This document shows, piece after piece, positions 1 to 12,339 of a stretch of DNA of 64,000 nt; positions within the stretch are counted from its first letter, which is position 1, and every line of letters begins with the position of its first letter. The notes under the pieces were generated by a model. The model was given only the letters and a program-made list of their open reading frames with translations. It had not been told where the DNA came from and searched no databases. The translations under genes were made by a program, and so were the position numbers. The DNA lies in assembly GCA_036925085.1 (NCBI GenBank), contig JAUPFP010000044.1, positions 1,666,376 through 1,730,375 on the forward strand, given 5' to 3'. This DNA is from Brachycybe producta. Its lineage: Eukaryota > Arthropoda > Diplopoda > Playtdesmida > Andrognathidae.

Positions 1-184
1 TATACCATACTAGTTTTAAAAACAACTGGCATTTTTCGTACTATTGTTTCTAACAAAACAAAAAAAGGTCTACTTGACGTTTTTGCATCGAAATTTTCCA
101 AAAATATTGTATGGAGCTCAGCAGCATTAGCTACTGCAGTGGTTAGGAGAACAAAAACAAAATAAATACCTATTCAGCCACCTT
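1..184. repeat. Fold-back family C, right end (cut by window edge)
   Basis: The last part reads TATTCAGCCACCTTAA, the shared terminus of family C, preceded by the family's GACGTTTTTGC and CACTGCAGTGG-type blocks. The left part lies outside the window. Other copies are at 13613, 37167, 44309, 46161 and 60070. Confidence 0.75.
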
Positions 185-1487
185 AATACGAAACTCATTT
201 AACACGAAATATTCTGGTCTCTTTCATGTTAAATGGTTTCCACACTATAAATACATTTAAGATTTTTAGACAGATTGTTTTTTTTATTAAAAAAAAGAAC
301 AAATTTTAATTTTAATTAGAGACTCCTCCTCTTAAAATGAAATAAAATGATTGCATGTAATTTTAAGATTCAAGTGACCACACACAAAAAATGTTAATGT
401 ATCTTCAGGGCAAACGAGTAACAACAAAAAAAAATAATAATACTAGCCCTTGGAGATATTTAATAGTGGTGACTCCATTAAGCCCATTAACAGAAATGTC
501 ATTATTTTTTTTTAATAACAGAAGAAGAAGAAACTTCTAAAATAACAAAAGATTTAAAAAGAGAGAAGAAAAAAACATGACGTGGATTAAATTGAAAAAA
601 ATGTTGCTTTAATATTACTTAATGCGTTTTTGTTTCTCTTATCCAAAAACCTTCTTCCATTTTTTTCTTATCCCCTCTCTCTTGCGTAATATGTAAAATT
701 GTATATAATTCAAGAGTTGTCCTGATTATTTTTTTTTGTTATCCTCAAGAAATGAGCAAATAAAAATGGTCATTAAATTTCAACATTCTTTTTAAAATCT
801 TACCAAAGTTTTATGAAGAAAATTTTTAATTTTTTTTACAAGGTGATACAAAAGCTCTTATTCAGGGTCCATAATATTATAAAAGTGGAGAGTGTGAGAG
901 AAAGAAGAAGGTAATTTACTAAGTGGAGAATTAAAATTCAGGCAAACAGATAGGGGCCTCACCTGTCAACCTTCATAAGTAGATGAGAATGGAGAAGAAG
1001 AAACAATTCCAGGAAAAGTTTCTTGCATGCAATTACATGAAAAATCAAAAGAAGACTTAAAAATGAGAAAAATAATTGCGATAAAAGAAAAGATTAAACA
1101 GAAATTGATTGATTGCAGAGAATTATTTCAAGAAGTAGGAAACGTAGAAAAAAGGAATTATAATTAAGACCAAAAGTTTGCATAAAATACATTTATGACA
1201 GATCCAACTCCTTTTGAGCACCCTTTAATGTTATATTATGTACAATGATAATATACTCAACTTTTACCCAAAATAAAAATGCATAAAATGCACAAATTGT
1301 ATAATTTTTTTGAAAATTTGCATAAAGACGAAGAATTTTCACTTATTTCTTAAAAAACGGGATTGTTTTTTTGTCAGAAAAGAAAACTCTCCATAGGGTT
1401 TCTATAAGTGTAGCAATTTGATTTTGCATTTTCTGTTACTTTATAACTTCTTCAGCCATTTAATTGTGTTTTTCCTTTAAAATGTAT
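185..1487. other. AT-rich intergenic sequence
   Basis: No gene, RNA or recognised repeat was seen. The stretch is A/T-rich with short homopolymers and no open frame with coding character. Confidence 0.6.
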
Positions 1488-1830
1488 GTATATTATTCTG
1501 TCTTTCAGATGCAAAATGAAGAGAAACCTGTATGCGTTTTAGAAACTAGAAGGGTAGCTCAATTAGTTACGGGTAACATCATATTGATATCTTTTCAAAT
1601 AAGCTTTTTATGTGAGCTTGAAAATAACTCAACTTTAAGTAGATGTTATTTTTAAATTTTAGTTTATAAAAAGTTTCTTTTGAAAGAAATCAAATTATAA
1701 AATACAATTAAGTAATTTAGCTACTCTTCTAGTTTTCTAACATATTTTCGATGTTTACTTAATGTTGCTCTTCTGAAACTGCAGAATAACCAACCAGTTA
1801 GAAAATCAACTAACTGTTCATAAAGTATAT
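1488..1830. repeat. Fold-back family D copy
   Basis: It begins with TTCTGTCTTTCAG, followed by TTAGAAACTAGAAGGGTAGC. The second half carries the reverse complement (AGTTTCTAA..., then CTGCAGAATAA). Both arms match many other copies in this window. Boundaries are approximate. Confidence 0.7.
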
Positions 1831-2400
1831 TTAATCACAAGACGAATAATGGGATGTGTTGCTGAATGATAGTGTAAAATGGCCGAAATTTTCTATTTTT
1901 CATTATTTTATTGCGTTTATGTTTGCATTCAAATATATATAGTACAATCTCACACATATCTTATGAAAATGAATTTCAAAATTTGTCTCAATTCATCATC
2001 ATCATCACCATCATCACTTAGAGACAATTTTATGTACAAATTAATTAGCAAATTACTCTCCTATTTAGGAATATTTAAGCAAAGAAGAAGAAAAAAAGGA
2101 CAATAATAATGACTGACATAAAAAAACAGAACACTCTTCCTAAAAGATTTCATTGCATATCAAACGGGCATAAATAAAATTTACAGTTGTACCCTGTGTC
2201 CTAAAGAAAAACACACATATTTTCAAAGTCCACTATATTAATAATCATAATAATAATAATAATAACAATATAAAAAACATTATCACATAATTAGAATTAA
2301 CTACTGTATATGAACACATTTACAATAATGATCAAGTGACATCCACATTTAAATAATAATTAATCATATAAACTAAAAAAATAAATGAAAATAACTAAAT

Positions 2401-2990
2401 AAGGTGATTTTTAAGTGTAGAAAAATCTCTCGAACTCTTGATTATTCTGTCTTTCAGAAGCAAAATTAAGAGAAAGTGTTTTAGAAACTAGAAGAGGTAG
2501 CCCAAACAAGCTAATACCTTGTACTCACACATGAGCTAAATGAATTCAAGTTAAATGTGTTCGGGTGAATTGTACGGAATCCAGTTAAGGACATGAACAC
2601 CAGATAAAAATTGACTTTATTATTAATATTTTAAATTGAAAAATACTAAATCAATATTTTCAGATTATTAACTGAATAAATTGAATTCGACATATTGTTT
2701 GTTTGCCCTTCACGGGGCTCTGTAGAACGTGTTTAATATTTAAATGCATTTAACTGTGTATGTGTGTACAAGGTATAAGAGTAGTTTTATGTTGTTTATC
2801 TTTTAAAATAAGCTTTTTATGTCAGTTTGAAAATGATACCAACTTTAACTAGACGAAAATACTATTAAGTGATTCAGCTATCCGTTCTAGTTTTTAACAC
2901 ACTTTCAATTTCTCTTTAGTGTTGCTCCAGTTTCAGGAGCAAATTCTGCATTTCATAGAATAATCAAAGTTGAAAAAAATCATTTAAAGA
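2401..2990. repeat. Fold-back family D copy, interrupted by MITE B
   Basis: The left arm starts AAGGTGATTTTTAAGTGTA and runs to the family's GAAACTAGAAG block. It is broken at 2515-2775 by a B element and resumes with TCTTTTAAAATAAGC. The B insertion is therefore younger than this D copy. Confidence 0.7.
2515..2775 (+). mobile_element. Harbinger-like MITE, family B (copy 1)
   Basis: About 260 bp between TACCTTGTAC and GTACAAGGTA, flanked on both sides by TAA. A 3-bp TWA target duplication is the hallmark of PIF/Harbinger elements. There is no coding capacity. It is nested in a family D element. Confidence 0.75.
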
Positions 2991-2994
2991 ATTG

Positions 2995-3382
2995 AAAGGA
3001 TTTTGCAAACTAGAAGAGTAAATGAATCAATTTAAAAGAGGATTCTCACATCCATATATCTTTTAAAATAAACTTTTATTACAATTTCGAATTATCCATT
3101 TACGTTTTTGCACTTCCAGTTGTCTCAAAAATGTTTAACAAAAAATTCGGTAAGGAGGTGTGAAAAACACTTAAAATTGGGTCATTTTGAAAATTGCCAT
3201 AAAACGATTTGTTTTTGTTTATAAAAAGATTTATTTTGAAAGTTATTCACATGAAAATTGCTATTAAAATGATTTCAGTTACCCGTTCTAGTCTCTAACA
3301 AAAACACACTTTCAATGTCTCCTTAGTGTTCCTTATCTGAGACTGCAGAATAATCAGAGAAGTTTGTAAAAACATCTTAAGA
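2995..3382. repeat. Fold-back family D, diverged copy
   Basis: It carries CAAACTAGAAGAGTAAATGA on the left and CCCGTTCTAGTCTCTAAC with CTGCAGAATAATCAGAG on the right, the inverted arms of family D. The middle is diverged. It lies just past the 3' end of the Wnt4 gene. Confidence 0.6.
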
Positions 3383-3679
3383 CTAAAAATGTATTTTCAC
3401 AGCATATAAATTTGCATATATATAATTTCTTTTTTTAAAAAAATGTTGAAATAAAATTAAAAACTATGGAATATATTTTAAAATCAATGGACAAATATAT
3501 AAATTACTCAACTAGACAAATTTATGCAAAACAAAAATTATTAATAAATTGTATTTGTTTGTTTGTTTTTTGTATAAAGAAAGCCTCACGAAAGAAAAAT
3601 GTAAAACTCTTATTTTGCATTTTTCTTCTTCTTCTTCTTTTTACTAATAGTTTAATTATTTTTTTAAAAAAAAAGTTAA

Positions 3680-4048
3680 TTAGTTACACGTGTGAACTTC
3701 AATTGTCCTTACGCACTGTTTGCACTTGACGTAGCAACACCAGTAGAATTTGCATCGACACCTTTCGGTTACGGTTTCGGTACTGGTACGATAACCACGG
3801 CCGCAACACATAAGATCGCAACCGTCGATCGCTTTCGACGTTTTATTGCAAACGCGACCGTGAGTACCTAAAGAACCCGTCCTCGGATCGTACTCACAGA
3901 AATCGGGTGACGATGACAAGTACACTAGATCCGTGTCTGTGTGAGGTTTAAAATGTGGATTTAGCGGCATCAATTGCCTCCTCATACCTACTTTACGTGG
4001 CTCCACTTCGGTGGCACCGTCAAATTTTTCCTTCAATACTTCTCCAAC
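3680..4048 (-). CDS. Wnt4: Wnt4 exon 5 (C-terminal cysteine-rich domain and stop)
   Basis: It encodes residues 240-361, from [10 protein letters not shown] to the C-terminal VHTCN and stop. The acceptor is AAATTCAG just above 4048, phase 0. Twelve of the 24 cysteines lie here, including [18 protein letters not shown] and KCKQC, which form the C-terminal finger that contacts Frizzled. There is no strong AATAAA just downstream; an ATTAAA variant lies within about 30 bases of the stop, so the 3' end of the message is uncertain. Confidence 0.95.
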   Translation of the reverse strand, partial: VGEVLKEKFDGATEVEPRKVGMRRQLMPLNPHFKPHTDTDLVYLSSSPDFCEYDPRTGSLGTHGRVCNKTSKAIDGCDLMCCGRGYRTSTETVTERCRCKFYWCCYVKCKQCVRTIEVHTCN

Positions 4049-7000
4049 CTGAATTTTAATAAGAAATTTAAATATAAATTAAATCAAAAGTGTCTTTTGT
4101 TAGTTAAAACGAAATGTGGCTCGAAACCTGTCGAAAAGTTGGCATCGAACGCCAACATGTCTTGAGTTCGCAGGAACCAGAAACACCGTGACACTTGCAT
4201 TCAACACGCATATTCGATTCCAAAAGCTGAAATTACAGAAAATAAAACAAAAATTTAAAAAAACACACACAGCTGACATTAATTAGTCATTAATTAGTTC
4301 GAAAAGTAATTTGTTCCAACACTATTATTTCCTGCATAAGGGCGGTCCTTCTAATATGAAACTCTTTTACGTTGTCAAAAGTAGCGCCATAAAGTGGTTG
4401 ACTCAGCTTGCTTAACAAGGATCACCATTGAAACAATAACCTGCGGTCGGTACAAACCACCTGGTATGACAGGCAATTAGAAATCGGGACGAACAAAAGT
4501 TGGCTCCGCCCTTTTTATGACGACCGGCAACTTCTAATTGGTTTGTTGTGTGGTTCGACGTTGAAAAGGGCGGAGCATGTGACGTCAGACTACATAACCA
4601 ACCAATTAGAAGTTGCATTCGTCATAAAAAGGGCGGAGCCAACTTCTGTCCGTCCCGATTTCTAATTGCCTATCCTGGTATGACCTTTGATCATCACTGA
4701 CAAACATTCGGGAAGGAAAGGGGGGGGGGAGTCGCCACTTGTGGCAAGAATAAACAACTTATCGCCACTATGGTGCAAAAAAAAAAAAAGGTTGCCAGTG
4801 TGAACAGTGCTTTACACTTCCCTATTGTTATGAAGACGCCATAAAATGGTCCGTGTGAAGCAGGCCTTAGACTAACTAAGAAAGAGCCTCTTGCACAAAA
4901 CTTTTATCTCCTTTTTTGTTGTAGAAGACTAAACTTTTTGACATAAGATTAAACCTCGTTTATTTCAGTGAATATTACTAAAAAAAATATTGTCAGTGTG
5001 ATCGCAGCTTTAGATTATTATAAAAGTCCTAGAAAATATTATTTTAAGCTGACAACGAAATATTGAATTGAAGAACTCAAGTAATCGATCATGAATGAAT
5101 GAAAAATAAAAGTGAGGGATATAAAGATGTGAATATTATTATTGTCTTCTCTGAAAATATTAAATTCTACAAAGTCTCTCTCCCTTTTTCATCATTTTGT
5201 TTGAAGTCACTTAACTGAGATTACTGAACTTTCTCTTTTTCTCTCACTCACTCACTCTCTCTCTCTCTCTCTCTGCAAGTGTCTTGTCTGCAAATTGTAT
5301 AAACATCAGTGGGTCTTTCCTAATTTCTGTTAGAAACTTGAGGGTAAAATTACTACTATGAATTGAATTATTGTACAGATTTTCAATTCTCATAGAGTCG
5401 TCCCCATCATCATCATCATCATCACATGAAGATGTTTTCATAAAAAAGGCAAAAGAGAAAAAAGCCTTCTTGCATCATCATCATCATCATCATGAGTTTA
5501 TAAATGTACATACTGTATGTATGTATGTATGTATGCAATTCTCTCTTCCATTCTATTTTCTTATACTACTTTCGAGAAGAAAGAAGAAAAAAAAAGAGTG
5601 GATGGATGTTGGGAAGGTGATTACATGAGAACCAGAAATGAGAACCCCACCACATGTGGTGTTCGATTAAATACACATTCTTCTTCTGATCCTAACTTCC
5701 TCTCTTGTCACAGTTGTTGTCACACATTGCACAGAATAGATCTAAATTAAATATGCATTCATTAGATTGCATATTGTACATGTATATAACCCTTTTTTTT
5801 TTTGCTTTTCTTTCTCACGTCACATTTTTTTTTGTTCCACAATTGATTTTTGTTGTTGTTCATTGTCATTAGCATTGTAATGAACTTCTCCCCCTTTTTT
5901 TAAACTTTATATAAATTAAGACTTTGTAAAAAAAAATGTAAAAAAAGAATTCCTAACAAGAATCGTAAAGTCATGTTACCATTTTTGCCAACGTTTGTTG
6001 GTGGCTAAAGTTACAGCAAACCTTTTGTTGGACGAAAATTTCCAAACTGAACAGGGTACAGCTACATATACAGAGCGGGCCATAAGTCACCATACCCCTA
6101 CTGACCTAGAGATGTAATGGGTCTGTGTGAGGTCCATCGTTGTTTCTGCAGAGTTGGATACGTCTGGAGGTTCTTTGCGACATTTTACGTAACATCGCTG
6201 GTGTTATGTCTACCCAGTGTGTGGCCCAAACACTCGAAAAATTACTAGTACCTGCCATATTCTTAAGTCCAAGATCCCACTTTTTGTCATTTTCACTGCT
6301 ACCAACTGTTTGCAAAACCATTTGCCAACAGATCATAGTTGTGTGGTAATTCATAGTCATAAGTCATTATAAGTTACATAAATGATAATATCTAGTGGCA
6401 CGGTGACTTATGGACCACCCTGTACATTATTTTGGAGGGTCGCTTAACAATTCTAATCAAATGCAAGAAACACAACAGTTCAGCCCAACAATTTTTATTT
6501 AAGTGGGAACAGTTGTTAGCACAGCTTTTTGTTGGCCTCTTTGCCATCAAACGTTGAAAAATGAAAACACATAATCAACACTTTTAGGGTTCTAGCACGG
6601 TTGCACTGATTTAGCCCCAAATTGACAAAAATATTCGTTCGAATACTGCCTCCTATCCGATCGCCAAATTTTTTGTGTTTATTCATTTTGGCGTTTCATT
6701 AATCTAAGGCTTAATTCGTAGTCGCCTCTTCTAGCATATAACATTTCTAGTTTTTGGTGCACATCTTTTCAACAAAGATTGCCAAAAATTTGTTAACGCA
6801 AACGCTCACACATCATTATACTAACTATGACATAAACTCCCCCTGAAAAAGCTACAAGAAAAGAGACACAGTTAGAGAAATCTCTGTACCATAGGAATGT
6901 ACTTCCAGTCAGCCCCTAGGCCCCTAGCTAGAATGCCAACCATGATAGTACATTACTGTAACCTGCAAAATAACTGCCAGACTAGATTCTTAGAATGCCT

Positions 7001-7953
7001 GATAAAATAAGATTTTTTTTCCCACGTCATGGAGTTTGTTAAGAGACAAAATCAAAAGAAAATTGTCTTTTAAATTGTTGTTGTTTGGGTGACAATGACG
7101 TCAAGACAAACACCAACAATGACTTAAAATAAGTTAAAGCCTCTTGCTGAGTCTCTCTCTTAATTTAGTTTTGCACTAATATTGACAAGAAGAGTAGAAG
7201 GGGCGGGGCGGGGCGGTTATTCAATTTTTGTTGTTCTTGTTGCTGTTGTTGCTACCATTCGAATTGATTTTTGTCCCTTTAACATACATTTAATTTGAGT
7301 TTAATCTTATACCTTATACAGGCATGAGTTAAATGAATTCAAATTAAATGTGTTTAGGTGAATTATACGGAATCCAGTTAAGGACATGAACCCAAATAAA
7401 AATTGACTTTATTATTAATATTTTAAAATTGAAATACTAAATCAATATTTTAATGTCAATAGTTTATTATATTATTATTATTTAAGTATTAACTCAATAT
7501 TTTCAGATTAATTAACTGAATAAATTGAATTCGACATATTGTTTGTTTGACCTTCACAGGGCTCTGTAGAACACGTTTATTATTTAAATGCATTTAAATT
7601 ATCAGGTGTGTGTACTAGGTATAAGGTTAAGATGGTTTATTAACTCATTTTCGAATTCTGATTATTTTGTGTTTCAGAAGAGCATAACTAAGTATTTTAG
7701 AAACTAGAAGGGTAGCTCAATCACTAGAGAGTATTTTCATGTTTGACACCTTTCAAAATAAACTTTTTTAAGTTTGGGTCATATTCAAACTGACATAAAA
7801 AGCTTATTTTGAAAGATATCAACAAGAAAATATCCTGGAAGTGATTGAGCTACTCTCCTAGTTTATAACACACATTCAAGTTTTTCTTCATTTTTTTTTT
7901 GCTTTAAAACCACCTTTAGGATAAATTATTTGTAAACAGCTGTTAACAAATAT

Positions 7954-8033
<80 letters not shown>

Positions 8034-11000
8034 TCTGTCCTTGATTCAGGATATTTTTTTTATCGAATTCCAAATTTAAACGATTTTAATATTTTATCGA
8101 CTTAAAATTTAAGAGCTTTTCTTATCATTAAAATGAGTGAATAAGGGCTCGGATTTTTATGCAATATCAAGGGAATGTTTTTCAACTTGTGGCCCAAGTG
8201 CCAATTGTGCAGTATAATAAAATATTAATCATTATCATCATCACAGCAACCACAATTATGCTTTTTCTGATAAAAAAACGACTGATTAGAAGCTAGATGA
8301 CTGGTCACTTTAAGCTGTCAACAGGATTTTAGCCTCTAACCAGTGTTTTTTATTGAAAAAAAAAACAATTGTTGGTTGATCTTAAACGAGATTGTTACTT
8401 CACAATTGGCCCTTGAGCCACAAATTGAGAAACATTTGCTTTATATTGCATACAAATCCGAACCTTATTAATTAGGTTAAATTAATGAATACATTGCTTT
8501 ATCAGTTTACAAAAAAAAAAGTAATTCATGAACTAAAAGTACGTAATAAAATTTCTTTTAACCTGACAACAACATTTTTGTTCCAAAAAAGTGTTTTATG
8601 TATAATACTAGAAATGCAACTTTTTTTTTAAAGGCTGTTCAATGTGTAGAGGTCTAAATTACATAGATTCCTTTTTAAGTTTTATCTTTTTAAAAAATCC
8701 AAAATATTTTTGTTGAGTTGCAACAAATCATCTTGATTTTAAGGAACACCTGAGAATGTCCTCCTCCCAAAAAAAGTTGGAATCGGTCAATGCTCATAAA
8801 ATTATGTACATAAAAAAAACCCAACAAAAGAAATGAAACACTAGAGGAAATAATAAAAGATATTCCAATTAATTAAAATATAAAATTTCATATTTCTTAT
8901 CATATTTAAGATAATATTTTTTTTATTAAAATTATTATGACAGTTATGTTTCTAACCCACTTGGAATTTACTTATATAGCTAACAACAATCTTGCGGATT
9001 CTTTTTATGCAATAATAATAAATCTCGAATGAAAAACTACATTTAAGTTGGTTTATTTTATTTTAATGGAGAGGAAAAAAGTTTAAAACAATTTCTTAGC
9101 AAAAAAAAAAAATAACGGCCTCTTGAGTTCAAATGAAACACAGTGAGACAGGCAACTTCTAATTGGTTTGTTGTGTGGTTCGACGTTGAAAAGGACAGAG
9201 CATGTGACGTCAGACTACATAACCAACCAATTAGAAGTTGCCGGTCGTCATAACAAGGGCGGAGCCAATTGAAGTTCTCCCCGATTTCTGACTGCCTGTC
9301 ACAGTGAGTGGGTCACATGAATAAAAAGTGAGCATTTATTTGCTCATGAGTATAAGCGCAGAGCCAGGGCCGTATTATCAGCCAGGGCCCCTTAACAGTT
9401 ATCTACTTTTTTATTAAAAATATAATAATAAATGTGCAATTAAAACAAAATTTTGTATTTTTCAAAACATGAATGGTAACTAATTGAAAATAAATCAACT
9501 CGAATGTTTTCATAATGTTTTTTCACAGCAGGTAATGGCCCGTCATAAATGACGAGAGCCAAATTCACAGGCAATTGTGCCCAGCATTAGAATTTCTTTT
9601 CCTCCGCCCTTTTATGACGTCAGACCAAGTAACAAACCCAATTAGAAATTGATGACATTCATAAAAGGGCAGAGCAAAAGAAATTTTTAATGCTGGGCAC
9701 AATTGCCTGTGATAAACTGTAGTTTAATTTTGCTACTATTATCCCCTCCCCTTTTTATATTTGAAAGAGAAAATGAGTTTTTCATTTTCTCTGGTGTGCG
9801 CATGCGCGTCGTTTGTTCCTTTTTTTACTTCTTTCATTTCAATTTCAGTTTCCCCCTCCCCCTTTTTTTCCCCTCCACGTTTCTCTCCCCCCCTCCTATC
9901 CTTTCCAACTTTTTCCCCTCTAATTTAATATCATGGGGTTCTTGGATGGGGAGAGCGCAACGTAATCTTGACCTTGAGAAAAAAAAGCGGTTCATTTATT
10001 TTAAATTTATATAAATTCCGACGTGGTTGAAGGTTTTTGAACTTGTTTGTATAGCGTTACTGAAAGAAAGAAAGAAGTAAACATCGAAAGATAGACGGGG
10101 CTTTATATATATATAAAAATTATTCATCATTATGTTCTTAGAATTGCAAAATGTGTAAAAAAAATTATTAAAATTGAATTATTTAAAAAAATTTAAAAAG
10201 AATTTGGGAATATTTTTAATCAATTTTAAAAATTTTCCCAAACCCATTCGGCAAGTTCTGGCCCGGAGCAAAATCCCCACTTCCACCTCCTCTTATCAGG
10301 CCCGCACAGAGCAAAAAAAAAAATAATACTATTGAATCCAATGGTCACCACTTTTATACAACACCTGTTTCACAACAGAACATGACGGCTTTTTTAAAAA
10401 TTTAATCTAATAGATTAAAAAACATCAATGTTCATTTCATTTGTAAAATACCAATAATGCATAGATGCAAATTGGCAACATTTGCACTGAACAAAATCTA
10501 ACGTACTTTATGAGAATACTCAACAGAAAAGTACGAATTTCATAGAATATGAATAGCTTGTATTTAGTTCCGATGAGAAATGACCTAAGCAAATACTCTT
10601 TCAGGTGAGCAAAAGCTCAGATTTACTATTCATATAAAAATGAGCAAGTACTCATGTTCCAACCGTTTGCATAGGAGCAAATTATTTTTTTTTTACCTTT
10701 TGCTTATGCTCAGGAGCAATTAATTACTCTTGTTTTATTCATACCACGCAATGGGTCATTTGTGGTATTAATTTTCTTCCAATGCATTATTTCAGCTGAA
10801 CCAAAACACACATGGCAATTGTTATTTGGTATATTATATCTTTGGGTTTTGACAATGCATTTTGCATGCTGTAATTGGCCTTTTGTCCCTCTGTCACAGA
10901 CCTTCATGGCTGCTTGCAGAGTAATTTTTTTCAAATTCAGATTATTTTATATTTTAGCAAATAATAAAACAACCATCTTCTAAAAATCATTCTGCCAAAT

Positions 11001-12305
11001 AATCTGTAATTTGTGTTGCAAACCAGAGTAGAATCTTTTTTTGCAGTTCTGTCACTGTCACACTGGAAATATTAACTTTCAAAGTAAGTTTTCTTAAAAG
11101 TTCAGAAATACGTGCTCAAAAGGTTATTTTAAGTCACAGTTTGTGTGCTTTTTTCTATTCTAACCAAATTAGTGAAGAAGTTCCTTTTTTTTTGTTGAAG
11201 GCTGTGTGTGTTTGTTCACTTTCATATTTCTCAAAATATGAAGCATTTAGCTATCAAAGTGTCATTAGTGTGGGCCACACACATGTCACCAGTGGCAGAT
11301 GAGGTGTCATCATATTATATTACGTCCACTTTTCTCTCTCATTTTGTAAAAATTCCATCTCTCTTAAAATCTCTTTTCTAATATAAACTATACCATCCAT
11401 CCCAATGTACTTTTACTTGTACATGACAAACAAAAAAGACAGAAAGAGAAGATGTCAATTTTGCTTCAACATGGACGCAATTTCATTGACATCATCTCCA
11501 TTTTTTATTTCCTTCAGAAAATATTTTTTTTGCTTTATTGAAATTACAAAATAATATCCTAGAAATCCTATTTGTGTGTATCTGATGCCACCAGCTGTTG
11601 CAATCAAGCAATTTGCTTGTTTCGTGTGCCCCTCCCTCCCTTACTATATTGCACATATTGAATTTTTAACTTTTGTGTTAGTTTAATAACAGATTGGGTG
11701 ACTTTTTTTTTAATATTTAAATCAAAATGATTTTTTTTATTCAGCATTGTCATCTGATCAATTCAACTGCTTTGATAACATTCTTTTTTAAAAATTTAGT
11801 AATTGTAATTTGTAACTAATTTAATTAGTTTTTCACTCATTTAATTAGTAATTGTAATTAATTACTTTGAAAAGTAATTTATTTTCAACATGGAACATTA
11901 CGATAAACAAGGATTTTGTTTAAAAAATAACATTGCAGCTGACTTTGTGGTTACAAGAACAACACAATGGACACATTTAATTCTCAATTGTAATTGTTTC
12001 CAACTGCTCTGACAATGTTAGCAAACAATTACAATTTAGGAATGTGGCCAATAATACCTCCCCTTTACATAAAATCACATAAATTATTTTCATACAAGAC
12101 ACAATAAGTTGATGATCATCATTTTGACGATAAGAACACTTAAATGTCTCGCAATAACTTAGAAGAAATTACATAACTTATTGCGTCTTGTGTTTTTTTT
12201 ATTTTGTTGTCCATTGTTTCACGGAAAGAACGGCCATCTGCAACATGATGGAAATTTCTCTAGTCTCCATAAACCTAAAATATGTTTTCTAAGAATTAAT
12301 TTGAT

Positions 12306-12339
<34 letters not shown>

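Noticed and set aside
7888-8073. Minus-strand frame rich in isoleucine
   Set aside because: It is a translated AAT microsatellite.
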